Shown: in pieces, positions 1 through 7,131 of the stretch | How positions within the stretch are numbered: position 1 is the stretch's first letter | Layout: every line of letters begins with the position of its first letter | Assembly (NCBI GenBank): GCA_005881495.1 | Contig: VBHI01000030.1 | Location: 1-8,871, forward strand | Source of the DNA: Chloroflexota bacterium | GTDB lineage: Bacteria; Chloroflexota; Ktedonobacteria; Ktedonobacterales; Ktedonobacteraceae | Reading direction: 5' to 3' | Length of the DNA: 8,871 nucleotides | Position numbers and translations under genes: made by a program | The notes under the pieces: model-generated | What the model saw: only the letters and a program-made list of their open reading frames with translations | Database searches by the model: none | Told to the model about the DNA's origin: nothing

Positions 1-553
1 TGTCGAGTGTAACCGTGATCTTTTGCAAAAGTTCGTTATGAGCGGCTGCGCATATCGCGGTGTGGAATTGTAAATCTGTGGAAATGTAGGCCTCGATGGA
101 GTCAACTGCCGCCTGCAACTGCAGGCAGCAGTCCTCAATCAAGCCTATTTCATCAGCGGTAGCACGTACCGCAGCAAGCCTGGCGGTCATTGGCTCAAAC
201 ATGAGACGGATCTCGCAGATCTCCTGGAGAAGGGATGTATTGGGACTCGTCTCGTACTGCCAGGCGATGACATCAGGATCGAGGAGATTCCACTCGGCAC
301 GAGAGCGTACGCGTGTGCCAATCTTGGGGCGGGATTGGATAAGACCCTTCCCTCCAAGCATTTTGAGTGCTTCACGCAAGACGGACCGACTGACATTGAA
401 TTGAAGACTTAGTTCAGGCTCACTCAACAGAGCGTCACCGGGTTTGAAATCGTTGCGCATAATGCTCAAACCGATCTGTCGAACGATCTGCTCGGACAGG
501 TTTTGTCGCTGACGTGAGGTCAATACTTTTGCCTTCTCCCACACATTTGTCAT
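1..553 (-). CDS. GntR/FadR-family transcriptional regulator (C-terminus beyond window)
   Basis: Reading the minus strand from ATG 553 gives 184 codons that are open to the window edge, so the C-terminus is missing. Residues about 20-82 form the winged helix-turn-helix: a SEPELS segment, a recognition helix around NVSRSVLREALKML, and a wing ending GTRV. Residues about 108 onward look like the all-helical FCD ligand-binding domain, with the Asp-x3-His metal pair D160/H164 and a further His at 172. FadR-subfamily regulators usually repress sugar-acid or carboxylate catabolism and respond to a pathway acid, which fits the divergent dehydratase gene at 645. ATG 553 has no clear Shine-Dalgarno sequence. 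An in-frame TTG at 523 is preceded by AGAAGG at good spacing and is a credible alternative start. Family call is firm; effector unknown. Confidence 0.9.
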   Translation of the reverse strand, partial: MTNVWEKAKVLTSRQRQNLSEQIVRQIGLSIMRNDFKPGDALLSEPELSLQFNVSRSVLREALKMLGGKGLIQSRPKIGTRVRSRAEWNLLDPDVIAWQYETSPNTSLLQEICEIRLMFEPMTARLAAVRATADEIGLIEDCCLQLQAAVDSIEAYISTDLQFHTAICAAAHNELLQKITVTLD

Positions 554-557
554 ACAA
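547..557. promoter_or_regulatory. Putative GntR/FadR operator palindrome
   Basis: TTGTCATACAA fits the TNGTNNNACNA consensus described for FadR-subfamily operators. It is an interrupted palindrome lying between two divergent genes and overlapping the ATG 553 start of the regulator. If translation starts at TTG 523 the site lies in the 5' leader. Position suggests autoregulation and control of the dehydratase operon. Only one such site was seen, and the match is to a short degenerate consensus. Confidence 0.5.
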
Positions 558-599
558 TTACTTGGGATTATTTTAGAATGGTACAATAGCATCAGTTAG
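558..599 (+). promoter_or_regulatory. Possible promoter of the dehydratase operon
   Basis: The divergent intergenic segment is AT-rich. TACAAT at 582-587 is a good -10 candidate for the plus-strand operon. The best -35 candidate, TTACTT at 558-563, has 18-bp spacing but matches the consensus weakly. The operator candidate at 547-557 abuts it, where a bound repressor could block RNA polymerase. Inference from sequence only. Confidence 0.35.
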
Positions 600-632
600 A
601 TGTCAAGCTATTTGTGGCTCAAGATGGAATCA

Positions 633-638
633 GGTGAG
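633..638 (+). promoter_or_regulatory. Ribosome binding site deciding the dehydratase start
   Basis: GGTGAG lies 6 nt before ATG 645. The upstream in-frame ATG at 600 has no such site and would add 15 residues before the MKIVDVKSYV opening typical of the family, so 645 is preferred. Confidence 0.6.
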
Positions 639-644
639 AACTGC

Positions 645-1850
645 ATGAAAATTGTCGATGTCAAAAGCTACGTGCTAGGCACGGCGTGGCGAAACCTTAC
701 ATTCGTGCGAGTCATAACAGATGAAGGGGTGGAGGGCGTCGGCGAGGTACGCATGGTGAACCATACCGATGCTTTGTCGGGATACCTTGCAGAAGCTGTG
801 CCCCGGTATGTTATTGGTCACGATCCGGCAAACATCGAAGATTTAGTGCAGCGCATGTATCGAAACGATTATGCGCGTGCAGGCGAGATTGCAATGTCCG
901 CCATTGCAGTTATCGAAATTGCCTGCTGGGACATCATGGGGCAATCGCTTGGTAAGCCAGTGTACCAACTCCTTGGCGGTGCAGTACGTGATCGGATTAA
1001 GGCTTATGCGAATGGCTGGTACACGGTCGAACGCACTCCCCACGAGTTTAACCAGGCTGCCAAACGCGTGATCGAGAAAGGGTACCGTGCACTCAAGCTT
1101 GATCCGTTTGGCGCAGGCTTCTATGAACTCGATCGAGCCGAGAAGAGTAAAGCGGTTGCATTGGTGGAGGCGGTGCGGGACGCCGTTGGACCTGATAGCG
1201 AGATACTGGTCGAAATGCACGGGCGCTTTAATCCGGCAACAGCTGTGGAGATAGCACGTGAACTGGAGCCGTTCAAGCCATCCTGGATCGAGGAACCTGT
1301 TCCGCCCGAGAATCTCGCTGCCTTGAAAAAGGTGGCAGAGAAGGTTTCAATCCCTGTTGCTACGGGCGAACGCCTGCATACTCGTTATGACTATCGTACA
1401 CTGTTCGAGTTACAGGCCGCTGATATTATTCAGCCAGATATTACTCAATTCGGAGGTCTGCTCGAAACGAAGAAACTCGCCGCCTGGGCTGAAATCTATT
1501 ACGTGTTAGTCGCGCCGCATAATGTTGGCGGGCCTGTGTCAACAGCTGCCGCCCTGCATTTTGCGGCCTCAACACCCAATTTCAAAATTCAAGAGCATTT
1601 CAATGACTTTACAGAGTCATGGGTGAAGACTGCTGCGCCAGGCAATCCAGAGGTGGTGGATGGATACTTTGCGCTACCTCAGGGTCCAGGGCTGGGTGTC
1701 AAGCTCAACCTGGATGTCGTGCGTGAACATCCACAGCAGCGCATCTTTTTCAACCTGTTCGCGGAGAACTGGCACCTCCGTCAAGCTCCGCTGCGCTCTT
1801 CAATTCAGGATGAGCAGACGGCTCTCCCCGAAGGTTCCAACGAATCCTGA
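645..1850 (+). CDS. Enolase-superfamily acid-sugar dehydratase (mandelate racemase/muconate lactonizing family)
   Basis: This 401-residue protein has the two-domain enolase-superfamily layout: an N-terminal capping domain to about residue 115, then the TIM barrel. Visible active-site elements are K151 in ALKLDPFG, metal ligands E190 (VEMHGRF), E216 (IEEP) and E242 (TGER), D265 (QPDITQFGG) and the likely catalytic H292 (APHNVGGP). The EMHGR, IEEPVPPEN, GERL and APH segments resemble galactonate-dehydratase-type members, which remove water from an aldonic or uronic acid to give a 2-keto-3-deoxy acid in the cytoplasm with Mg2+. The exact substrate cannot be read from sequence. In DgoD the first metal ligand is Asp, here Glu. 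The divergent GntR-type gene and the co-directional genes downstream support a sugar-acid catabolic operon. Length is normal and the gene looks intact. Confidence 0.9.
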   Translation: MKIVDVKSYVLGTAWRNLTFVRVITDEGVEGVGEVRMVNHTDALSGYLAEAVPRYVIGHDPANIEDLVQRMYRNDYARAGEIAMSAIAVIEIACWDIMGQSLGKPVYQLLGGAVRDRIKAYANGWYTVERTPHEFNQAAKRVIEKGYRALKLDPFGAGFYELDRAEKSKAVALVEAVRDAVGPDSEILVEMHGRFNPATAVEIARELEPFKPSWIEEPVPPENLAALKKVAEKVSIPVATGERLHTRYDYRTLFELQAADIIQPDITQFGGLLETKKLAAWAEIYYVLVAPHNVGGPVSTAAALHFAASTPNFKIQEHFNDFTESWVKTAAPGNPEVVDGYFALPQGPGLGVKLNLDVVREHPQQRIFFNLFAENWHLRQAPLRSSIQDEQTALPEGSNES

Positions 1851-1917
1851 TCGGCCAAAAAGCATTCACCAGTGACTGTGTATCGTAGAGCAAATACGCA
1901 GAGAAAGAGCATATGTT

Positions 1918-2859
1918 ATGAACATGGCGCAAACATTACTGCATGAACTTGGACTGCCAGAGGGTGATCGGCATGATCTGCCCACATCGACGGCGTCCTT
2001 CCCTGATGGAGCGCACTATCGAGTAGAGATTCCAAGTGTCGAAGGGCCAGCGGCATTGCGTGCGGTAATCGAAGCCGCTGAGGCGAGCGGCACCCTCATC
2101 CATCGCGTTTCCCAGGGAAGTGGCATCATGTTGCTCAGCGACGCTGAAATTGACGAGATGGTTCAACTCGGACACAAATACGGCATCGAAGTCTGTCTTT
2201 TCGTGGGTCCTCGCGCTCCCTGGGAAGGCACGGCACAAGCTCTGACCGCCGATGGCAAACTCTTCGGTTGGCGACACACCGGAATGGATCAGCTCGTGTA
2301 CGCATTCAGTGATATCGAACGCGCGGTGCAACTGGGCCTGCGTAGTATTCTCGTCGCAGATGAAGGTCTTCTGTGGCTTGTTGACCAGGCACGCCAGCGA
2401 GGGCTGTTGCCCCGCGACCTTGTCGTTAAGGCCTCAGCGTTGCTTGGAGCGGCCAATCCTCTAGGTATTAAGCTCCTGGTCGATCACGGTTTGAATACGA
2501 TCAACGTCGCCTCTGATATTTCTCTGGCACGGCTGGCGGCACTGCGCCAGGTCATTTCTATACCAATAGACCTATACATCGAGAGTCCCGATGGCCTGGG
2601 GGGATTCACCCGATACCACGAGATCTCGGAGATTGTGCGCGTGGCGGCACCCATTTATCTCAAATTCGGGTTGCGCAACGCGCCAAACATTTACCCGAGT
2701 GGCGTACATCTCGAACCGGTGGCGGTACAGACCGGCCGTGAACGTGTCCGTAGAGCATCGTTGGGTCTTGAAATGCTGGCACGCTTATCACAGGATTTCA
2801 AGACGTCTCGCCCCGGTGCGCCAGGGCTAGGCGTGCCTATACCGTCGTCCAGCCGCTGA
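1918..2859 (+). CDS. U32-peptidase-like TIM-barrel protein of a catabolic operon
   Basis: The 313-residue product resembles proteins commonly annotated as U32 family peptidase or peptidase and often found near sugar-acid or aromatic-acid catabolic genes. Recognisable segments are [11 protein letters not shown] (about 34-44), HRVSQGSG (62-69), [17 protein letters not shown] and [14 protein letters not shown] (about 249-262). No protease catalytic site is evident and a real peptidase activity is doubtful; an aldolase- or isomerase-like role is only a guess. No signal peptide or membrane segment is seen. It follows the dehydratase by 67 bp on the same strand, so co-transcription is likely. ATG 1918 follows a GAGAAAGAG purine tract; ATG 1924 ([10 protein letters not shown]) is an equally plausible start. 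The last 15 or so residues ([15 protein letters not shown]) look unrelated to the conserved core. Confidence 0.7.
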   Translation: MNMAQTLLHELGLPEGDRHDLPTSTASFPDGAHYRVEIPSVEGPAALRAVIEAAEASGTLIHRVSQGSGIMLLSDAEIDEMVQLGHKYGIEVCLFVGPRAPWEGTAQALTADGKLFGWRHTGMDQLVYAFSDIERAVQLGLRSILVADEGLLWLVDQARQRGLLPRDLVVKASALLGAANPLGIKLLVDHGLNTINVASDISLARLAALRQVISIPIDLYIESPDGLGGFTRYHEISEIVRVAAPIYLKFGLRNAPNIYPSGVHLEPVAVQTGRERVRRASLGLEMLARLSQDFKTSRPGAPGLGVPIPSSSR

Positions 2860-2878
2860 CATTACCCTATGGCCGTCA

Positions 2879-3040
2879 GGAAAAGAAAGACGCGTTGGGC
2901 TGCCAGCCGATGTAGCCCCTGCCGTTGCTTTCCTCGTTTCTGACGCTGCTGATTTCATCACCGGACAGGTTCTGTATGTAGACGGAGGGACGACGGCCCG
3001 TCTTGGTATGTGCTGGGATCAAGGAGATGTGGCTCAGTAG
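2879..3040 (+). pseudogene. C-terminal remnant of a short-chain dehydrogenase/reductase
   Basis: This frame reads [20 protein letters not shown], then [17 protein letters not shown], and stops at TAG 3038-3040. This is the classical end of an SDR: the helix before the last strand, the ITGQ turn and the VDGG terminus. The Rossmann motif and YxxxK catalytic region are absent upstream, where the sequence overlaps the end of the preceding gene, so at least three quarters of the gene is gone. It probably was the third gene of the sugar-acid operon, such as a polyol or keto-acid reductase. It is not a copy of the intact SDR at 5216-5989, since the sequences differ outside the VDGG-TAR ending. Confidence 0.7.
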
Positions 3041-3129
3041 CGCTGTTTAAGAACAGTCACTATTGTCTCTCCGAAGAAATCTTGTTAGCGCGTCCGTTGC
3101 TCAGCAGTACGCAAGGGGATTTGACGGCT
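3041..3129. other. Short intergenic stretch between converging gene remnants
   Basis: This joins the SDR stub (plus strand) and the restriction fragment (minus strand), which converge here. No coding remnant or strong terminator hairpin was recognised. Both neighbours are incomplete on the side facing this stretch or nearby, so it may hold an old deletion junction. Confidence 0.3.
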
Positions 3130-3687
3130 TTACTCAAAGAAGTCAAGGAACTGCTCAAAGAACTTGTCGTACTGAGCAAAGGTATCACTTTCGGTGTAGG
3201 TGAAACGACGCAAGACGCGGAGCACGACTTCATCTGGATTGCGGCGGTTCACTGTCAATACACGAGGTCGCACTCCCACTTGCTTAGAAGCCGATGGCAA
3301 GCCGAACGTTTCTTGCTGTTTGGGGAATTCAGCGCTATAGCGTTCCACTAGTACAAAGTCCAGCCGCTGGTAGTCATCGGTCAGCACTAACAGATAATCA
3401 CCCGGGCGGTTGCGAAAGGCGCGCACGATGCCCTGGGTGCTGGCTACGGTTACCGATTTGAGTTCAAAGAGGTAGACCTCGAACATCCTGGCATCCTGGC
3501 TGGCGAGACGTTCAATGTGGGTGATAGCAGATTTCAGGTTGTCGCTGGTAAAGCCCATAGCGGCCACATTCTGGACAAGTCGGTCGTTGGTGTCATAGCC
3601 AAGTTTGGCGAAAAAGGCGGCAAGGGCATCTCTACTGGAGAGGAGTTGAATATCCTCACGAGAGAGTTCATAGTCTTCTTTGAGCAT
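3130..3687 (-). CDS. Orphan N-terminal module of an Eco57I-like restriction-modification protein
   Basis: The 185-residue product resembles the N-terminal region of very large Eco57I-type restriction-modification methylases: a short helical segment (LSSRDALAAFFAKLGYD), a VYLFELKSVTVASTQ strand (71-85), DYLLVLTDDYQRLDFVLVER (97-116) and PRVLTVNRR ... LRVLRRFTYTE (141-166). E75-x-K77 could be part of a PD-(D/E)xK-type nuclease core, but the Asp half is not obvious. In full proteins a methylase with an NPPY motif follows; here a TAA stops the frame right after FFEQFLDFFE and no continuation is seen. ATG 3687 is fixed by an in-frame TGA directly before it. No good Shine-Dalgarno sequence is visible. 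It is either a truncated relic or a stand-alone domain; family call moderate. Confidence 0.55.
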   Translation of the reverse strand: MLKEDYELSREDIQLLSSRDALAAFFAKLGYDTNDRLVQNVAAMGFTSDNLKSAITHIERLASQDARMFEVYLFELKSVTVASTQGIVRAFRNRPGDYLLVLTDDYQRLDFVLVERYSAEFPKQQETFGLPSASKQVGVRPRVLTVNRRNPDEVVLRVLRRFTYTESDTFAQYDKFFEQFLDFFE

Positions 3688-3788
3688 TCAACGAGGTCAG
3701 CCTTCCACAATCGAATTTTTGAAGACATAGTGTGTCTCACTGGAATGCAAGCCTATCACTACACATTGGGGTTGTCAATCCTGAGTTT

Positions 3789-3806
3789 CTTGTGGTTGGT
3801 CACAAG
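3789..3806. repeat. Small inverted repeat (6-bp stem)
   Basis: CTTGTG and CACAAG are separated by GTTGGT. It lies just left of the 123-bp MITE-like element in the gap upstream of the restriction fragment. There is no T-tract, and function is unknown. Confidence 0.3.
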
Positions 3807-3808
3807 TC

Positions 3809-3939
3809 CTACCGCTACTTTGTTGACTCGGGAAATCGCGCCTGATTCGGACATATATCCTGAGCAATTTGAGCTCAGATCGACACTATTTGATGGGTTT
3901 AAACCAAGGCAAAATCCCGAGTCAACAAAGTAGCGCTAC
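3809..3939. repeat. CTAC direct repeats flanking the 123-bp element
   Basis: CTAC occurs at 3809-3812 and 3936-3939, immediately outside the inverted ends, as expected for a 4-bp target duplication. If the element instead duplicates only TA (as IS630/mariner types do), the boundaries shift by one base on each side and the outermost pair no longer matches. Confidence 0.5.
3813..3935. mobile_element. 123-bp MITE-like element with perfect 21-bp terminal inverted repeats
   Basis: The left end (3813-3833) begins CGCTACTTTGTTGACTCGGG, and the right end (3915-3935) is its exact reverse complement over 21 bp. The interior is AT-rich and has no coding frame of note. The flanking CTAC repeats suggest transposition and not a simple hairpin. 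It has no transposase and would depend on one encoded elsewhere. A large stem-loop acting as a terminator or attenuator is the main alternative, but a loop of about 80 bp makes that less likely. Confidence 0.6.
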
Positions 3940-4045
3940 AGCGGTGAGCGGAAACATCGAGCCAGTGATATGATAACATGAAAGCCTGGGAGACATTCAT
4001 GTAGGGGCTACACCACCCAGAATGACCTGACTTTTTATCACAAGT
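3940..4045. other. Sequence outside the IS4 transposase stop; probable IS end
   Basis: This should contain the terminal inverted repeat of the IS4-family element on its C-terminal side, but the other end lies beyond the window, so the boundary cannot be fixed. A 7-bp inverted repeat, ACATGAA/TTCATGT, is at 3976-3982 and 3996-4002. No gene is seen. Confidence 0.3.
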
Positions 4046-4874
4046 TTAATCGAGAAAGTAAAGGCGCAAGATGAACGCCTTCCAGCAGTGTTTGGATATG
4101 CAGCCATCCTCGCCACAGGGTTTTCCACCCCGGGGGCCATCGCTTTTGCGGCCCAGATACCCGCCAGAGCGGGCAATGGCCTGCCAACACTGCTGGATCG
4201 TCATCGTCTCGGCAGGCCGATGATCCAGATGAGCCACGACCGCCACGACGTCGGGTGGCAAGACCTGGCTTGCAGGTTGCTCGGGATCTTGTCTGGAAGC
4301 GGCTCGCAGTTGCATCAAGCGGACGGCCATGGGGGCAAGCAACCCCAAGATCGTGCGCAACCCCTCATAGTCCTGCAACTGACGCTGCTCGATCTGGCAA
4401 CCCGTTTTGAGTCCTTGATGAAAATCTTCGACCATCCCGCGAGCACGATACCAGTCCACCCGTTGCTCGGCTTGCTCGCGGGTCTGCGTGGGCAGCGCAG
4501 AGAGCAGGACCCATTCCAGTGCTTCCACCCCTTCGGGTGGTTCTGGCTCCCAGACATGGATGACCCACACCACCAGCGCATGCCAGCCCTTGGTCTCTTG
4601 GCCGCGCGGGGGCACCAAGCGCACTGGTTGCCACGAGAGCGAGACGTTGGCCGTGCGGGCCTTGCGCTTCTGGCTGGCTGTGATCTCCACCGTCGAGGTG
4701 GCTTGAGCAGGCCACCTTTCTACGTCCTCAAAGAGGTGCAGGGCAGGCGGGCTGGGACGCTCTGCATGATGCGAACGTGGGGGCACGGGCCTCTCAGCTT
4801 GCTCCACTAACAGATCGACACAGCGATCTTGGGCTGCACGGATCAGGAAGTCGCACTGCATTTCACGGCACAGG
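4046..4874 (-). pseudogene. IS4-family transposase, C-terminal half (interrupted by insertion)
   Basis: This holds the part of an IS4-type DDE transposase from CREMQCDFLIRAAQDR to the stop at 4046-4048. The IS4 signature Y-(2)-R-(3)-E-(6)-K is perfect in WYRARGMVEDFHQGLKTGC, and the Glu is the third catalytic acid. The first two catalytic Asp residues lie in the separate N-terminal half at 8467-8871. The frame stays open rightward into the inserted element up to an ATG at 5011, so an automatic call would give a 321-residue chimera whose first 46 or so residues come from the element end. The joined halves are in frame once the 3,592-bp insertion and one ACAGG copy are removed. As it stands it cannot make an active enzyme. 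Confidence 0.9.
4870..4874. repeat. Target site duplication ACAGG, left copy
   Basis: This is a 5-bp direct repeat bordering the element at 4875-8466; its partner is at 8467-8471. It is convincing because the join at this repeat restores the transposase reading frame. Confidence 0.9.
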
Positions 4875-4953
4875 TGGTAAATAAGGCCAAGAGTGAGCAG
4901 CTTTTGAGGCGAAGAGTGAGCAATCGGCGCCAAGAGTGAGCAGCTCAACCATT
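4875..4953 (+). repeat. Left terminal inverted repeat with three internal motifs
   Basis: It carries AAGAGTGAGCAG at 4889-4900, AAGAGTGAGCAA at 4912-4923 and AAGAGTGAGCAG at 4932-4943, spaced 23 and 20 bp (about two helical turns, so on roughly one face of the DNA). These are probably transposase binding sites. Confidence 0.85.
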
Positions 4954-5174
4954 CACCGTTTGAGAAGCCGCTCGAGAAGCCATTCACAACGCTTGATGGT
5001 TGTAAATTCACGAGAGAATGGACGAGCTATTTCCGCCCATACTGGCCAAAAAGAGTCCTCGGTAGTGAGCGGACGCCATGCCAGTGGTAATTGCGCTGAA
5101 GGATCCTTCAGGTCATTTACCACAAAAGCCTCCTCAAGGCAGAGCGTGAGAAGAGCTGAAGACGAGAGGTGCAT
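4953..5174 (-). CDS. Small ORF of unknown function inside the element
   Basis: A 73-residue frame ends against the left terminal repeat. It contains WRPLTTEDSFWPVWAEIARP and a basic tail, CEWLLERLLKR. The composition is protein-like (five Trp, balanced charged residues), but I do not recognise a family, and no convincing Shine-Dalgarno sequence precedes its ATG. It could be a relic of the element's own genes, a fragment of a lost cargo gene, or chance. No membrane segment or signal peptide is seen. Confidence 0.25.
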   Translation of the reverse strand: MHLSSSALLTLCLEEAFVVNDLKDPSAQLPLAWRPLTTEDSFWPVWAEIARPFSREFTTIKRCEWLLERLLKR

Positions 5175-5215
5175 TTACACCTGTCGAGAACCGCAAACCG
5201 CCTCCAAAGCCGCCT

Positions 5216-5989
5216 TCAGCGTGCCGTATAGCCGCCATCCACCAGGAGCGCGTGACCGACCACAAAGCTGGCACCAGGGCTCGAGAGCCAGAGGACGGCT
5301 GCGGCAATCTCCTCCGGCTCGCCAAGGCGCCCGATTGGTTCGCCCTTCACCATTTCGGCCAAGGCCTTGGAATCACCGCCGGTCATCGACTGCACCATTG
5401 GCGTCTTGATCGTGCCTGGGCAAACCGCGTTGATGCGGATGCCACGGGCGGCGTATTCGAGGGCGGCAGACTGGGTCAGGCCAAGCACGCCGTGCTTGGC
5501 CGCGGAATAGGCCGCCAGGCCGGGGTTGCCGATGACGCCGCCGATCGAGGAGCAATTGACGATGGCGCCGCTGCCCTGCTGAAGCATCTGGCGCAGCTCG
5601 TACTTCATGCAGCTCCAAACGCCGCGCAGGTTGATCGCCATCACGCGATCCCACTCGTCGCTGCTGATGTCAGCCGTGTCGAGACGACGTTGCATGACGC
5701 CTGCGTTGTTGAACGCCGCATCCAGGCGCCCGAAGCTGGACACGGTTTGTTCGATCATGGACGCCACCTGACCATCATCGCTCACGTCGCAGCGAAGAGC
5801 GAGAGCCTTACGACCGTCGGCGATGAGTTGCTCTGCGGCGGCACGCACCGCTTCCTCCTGGATGTCCGCCAGCACTACTGATGCGCCCGCCTCTGCGAAG
5901 GCTTTCGCGGTCGCCAGACCCATACCCGAACCCGCCCCGGTCACAAGCGCGACCTTCCCTGCAAAGCTTCCATTCTGATTCGCTGTCAT
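5216..5989 (-). CDS. Short-chain dehydrogenase/reductase (cargo gene)
   Basis: This is a complete 257-residue classical SDR. The Rossmann motif TGAGSGMG is at 17-24, D42 after the second strand points to NAD(H) preference, and NNAG is at 94-97. The catalytic tetrad is N120, S148, Y161 and K165 (YSAAK). The substrate-loop PGTIKTPM is at 191-198 and the VDGG end at 250-253. It would oxidise an alcohol or reduce a ketone in the cytoplasm; the substrate is unknown. The start at 5989 is supported by AAGGAGAA about 5 nt upstream. It lies 125 bp downstream of the alcohol dehydrogenase on the same strand, probably as one transcript. It is visibly richer in GC than the dehydratase region and the non-coding parts of the element, consistent with acquisition from a different source. 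Confidence 0.93.
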   Translation of the reverse strand: MTANQNGSFAGKVALVTGAGSGMGLATAKAFAEAGASVVLADIQEEAVRAAAEQLIADGRKALALRCDVSDDGQVASMIEQTVSSFGRLDAAFNNAGVMQRRLDTADISSDEWDRVMAINLRGVWSCMKYELRQMLQQGSGAIVNCSSIGGVIGNPGLAAYSAAKHGVLGLTQSAALEYAARGIRINAVCPGTIKTPMVQSMTGGDSKALAEMVKGEPIGRLGEPEEIAAAVLWLSSPGASFVVGHALLVDGGYTAR

Positions 5990-6057
5990 ATTCTTCTCCT
6001 TATGAGGCTCGTTCCGTCTAGTAAAGTGTTTACGTCGTCGCCGTTTACTCCCCAGCC

Positions 6058-6084
6058 ATCACCTCGAACACAGGCCGAGGTGAT
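6058..6084. terminator. Hairpin between the two cargo genes (attenuator or processing site?)
   Basis: A perfect 9-bp stem (ATCACCTCG 6058-6066, CGAGGTGAT 6076-6084) encloses a 9-nt loop, directly downstream of the alcohol dehydrogenase stop. No T-tract follows in the direction of transcription, so it is not a typical intrinsic terminator. It could reduce read-through into the SDR gene or protect an mRNA end. Confidence 0.35.
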
Positions 6085-6114
6085 CCCGGCCCGACAGTGG
6101 TGGCAAGATGCCCG

Positions 6115-7131
6115 TCAGGGCCAGAGCAGCACCTTGATGGCGCGGCGTTCGTCCATGGCGCGGTAGCCCTCGGCAACCTGCGCCATGGGCAGTTCCAAGT
6201 CGAATACCTTGCCGGGGTTGATCTTCCCGTTCCACACCAGATCAATCAACATGGGCAGGTAGCGACGCACCGTGGCGGGACCGCCGTGGAGGTGAACGTG
6301 GGAGAAGAACAAGTGCTCGCCGTTGAGCTCGACCCCGTGCGGAACGCCGACGAAGGAGACGTACCCACCCTTGCGTGTGGAGCGGATCGCCTGCATCATC
6401 ACTTCTTGGGTCCCAACGCACTCAAGCGCCGAGTCCGCACCGATTCCATTAGTCATGTCCATAATCCGGGCGACGCCCTCGTCGCCGCGCTCAGCCACGA
6501 CGTCGGTCGCACCGAATGCGCGTGCGAGCTTCTGCCGCGACTCGTGACGGCTCATGACGATGATCCGCTCTGCACCCATCTGCCTGGCGGAGAGCACGCC
6601 CAGGAGGCCGACCGCACCGTCGCCAACGACCACGACCGTCGCGCCCGGCTTCACGTTCGCCGCGTCGGCGGCGAACCAGCCCGTCCCCAAAACATCGGAC
6701 GTCGTCAGCAGGCTCGGGATCACATCGGCCGAGGGGACGCTCGGCGTCGCCACCAGTGTGCCGTCCGCCAGCGGCACGCGAAACACCGGCGCCTGCGCCC
6801 CGCTGAGGAACTCCCGGTGTATGCAGGACGACTGGTAACCGAACTGGCAGTTCGGGCAGGTGTTGTCGGAGCTGGCGAACGAGCCGACGACGAACTGGCC
6901 CGGCTTGATGTGCTTGACCGCGCTGCCGACCTCCTCCACCATGCCGCAGTACTCGTGGCCCATCGGCTGCGGCTGGGTGACCGGCTCAAGGCCACGGTAG
7001 GGCCACAGGTCGGACCCGCACACGCAGGCCGCCGAGATGCGGATGATGGCGTCCGTCGGGTCGATAAGCGTCGGGTCGGGACGCTCCTCGAAGCGCATGT
7101 CCCGGGGGCCGTAAAGCATGGTTCCTCGCAT
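6115..7131 (-). CDS. Zinc-dependent alcohol dehydrogenase, MDR family (cargo gene)
   Basis: This 338-residue medium-chain dehydrogenase looks complete. Catalytic zinc ligands are C38 (in CVCGSD) and H59-E60 (GHEY). The structural-zinc loop has only three cysteines, C92, C95 and C103, where the usual lobe has four; I recall similar loops in related proteins, so this may be a clade trait and not damage. The nucleotide motif GDGAVG is at 170-175, and SRH at 194-196 after the second strand suggests NADP(H). It oxidises an alcohol or reduces an aldehyde; the substrate is unknown. AAGAGGAG lies about 7 nt before ATG 7131. It is the first intact gene of a minus-strand cargo operon, with the SDR after it and a cupin tail before it. 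Base composition is clearly GC-rich. Confidence 0.93.
   Translation of the reverse strand: MRGTMLYGPRDMRFEERPDPTLIDPTDAIIRISAACVCGSDLWPYRGLEPVTQPQPMGHEYCGMVEEVGSAVKHIKPGQFVVGSFASSDNTCPNCQFGYQSSCIHREFLSGAQAPVFRVPLADGTLVATPSVPSADVIPSLLTTSDVLGTGWFAADAANVKPGATVVVVGDGAVGLLGVLSARQMGAERIIVMSRHESRQKLARAFGATDVVAERGDEGVARIMDMTNGIGADSALECVGTQEVMMQAIRSTRKGGYVSFVGVPHGVELNGEHLFFSHVHLHGGPATVRRYLPMLIDLVWNGKINPGKVFDLELPMAQVAEGYRAMDERRAIKVLLWP

Noticed and set aside
3846..3853. TTCGGACA inside the 123-bp element, the same 8-mer as the repeated motif of the 292-bp element.
   Set aside because: A single copy not placed at an end; the two elements have unrelated tips and duplication lengths, so chance is likely.
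4088..4810. A 240-codon plus-strand frame opposite the IS4 transposase C-terminal half.
   Set aside because: The minus strand carries the perfect Y-R-E-K signature; the plus frame has no recognisable domain and is a shadow.
4889..4943. A CRISPR-like array suggested by regular repeats near the element ends.
   Set aside because: Three 12-bp repeats with 8-11 bp gaps at a transposon end are far too short for CRISPR repeats and spacers, and the inverted counterpart at the other end explains them.
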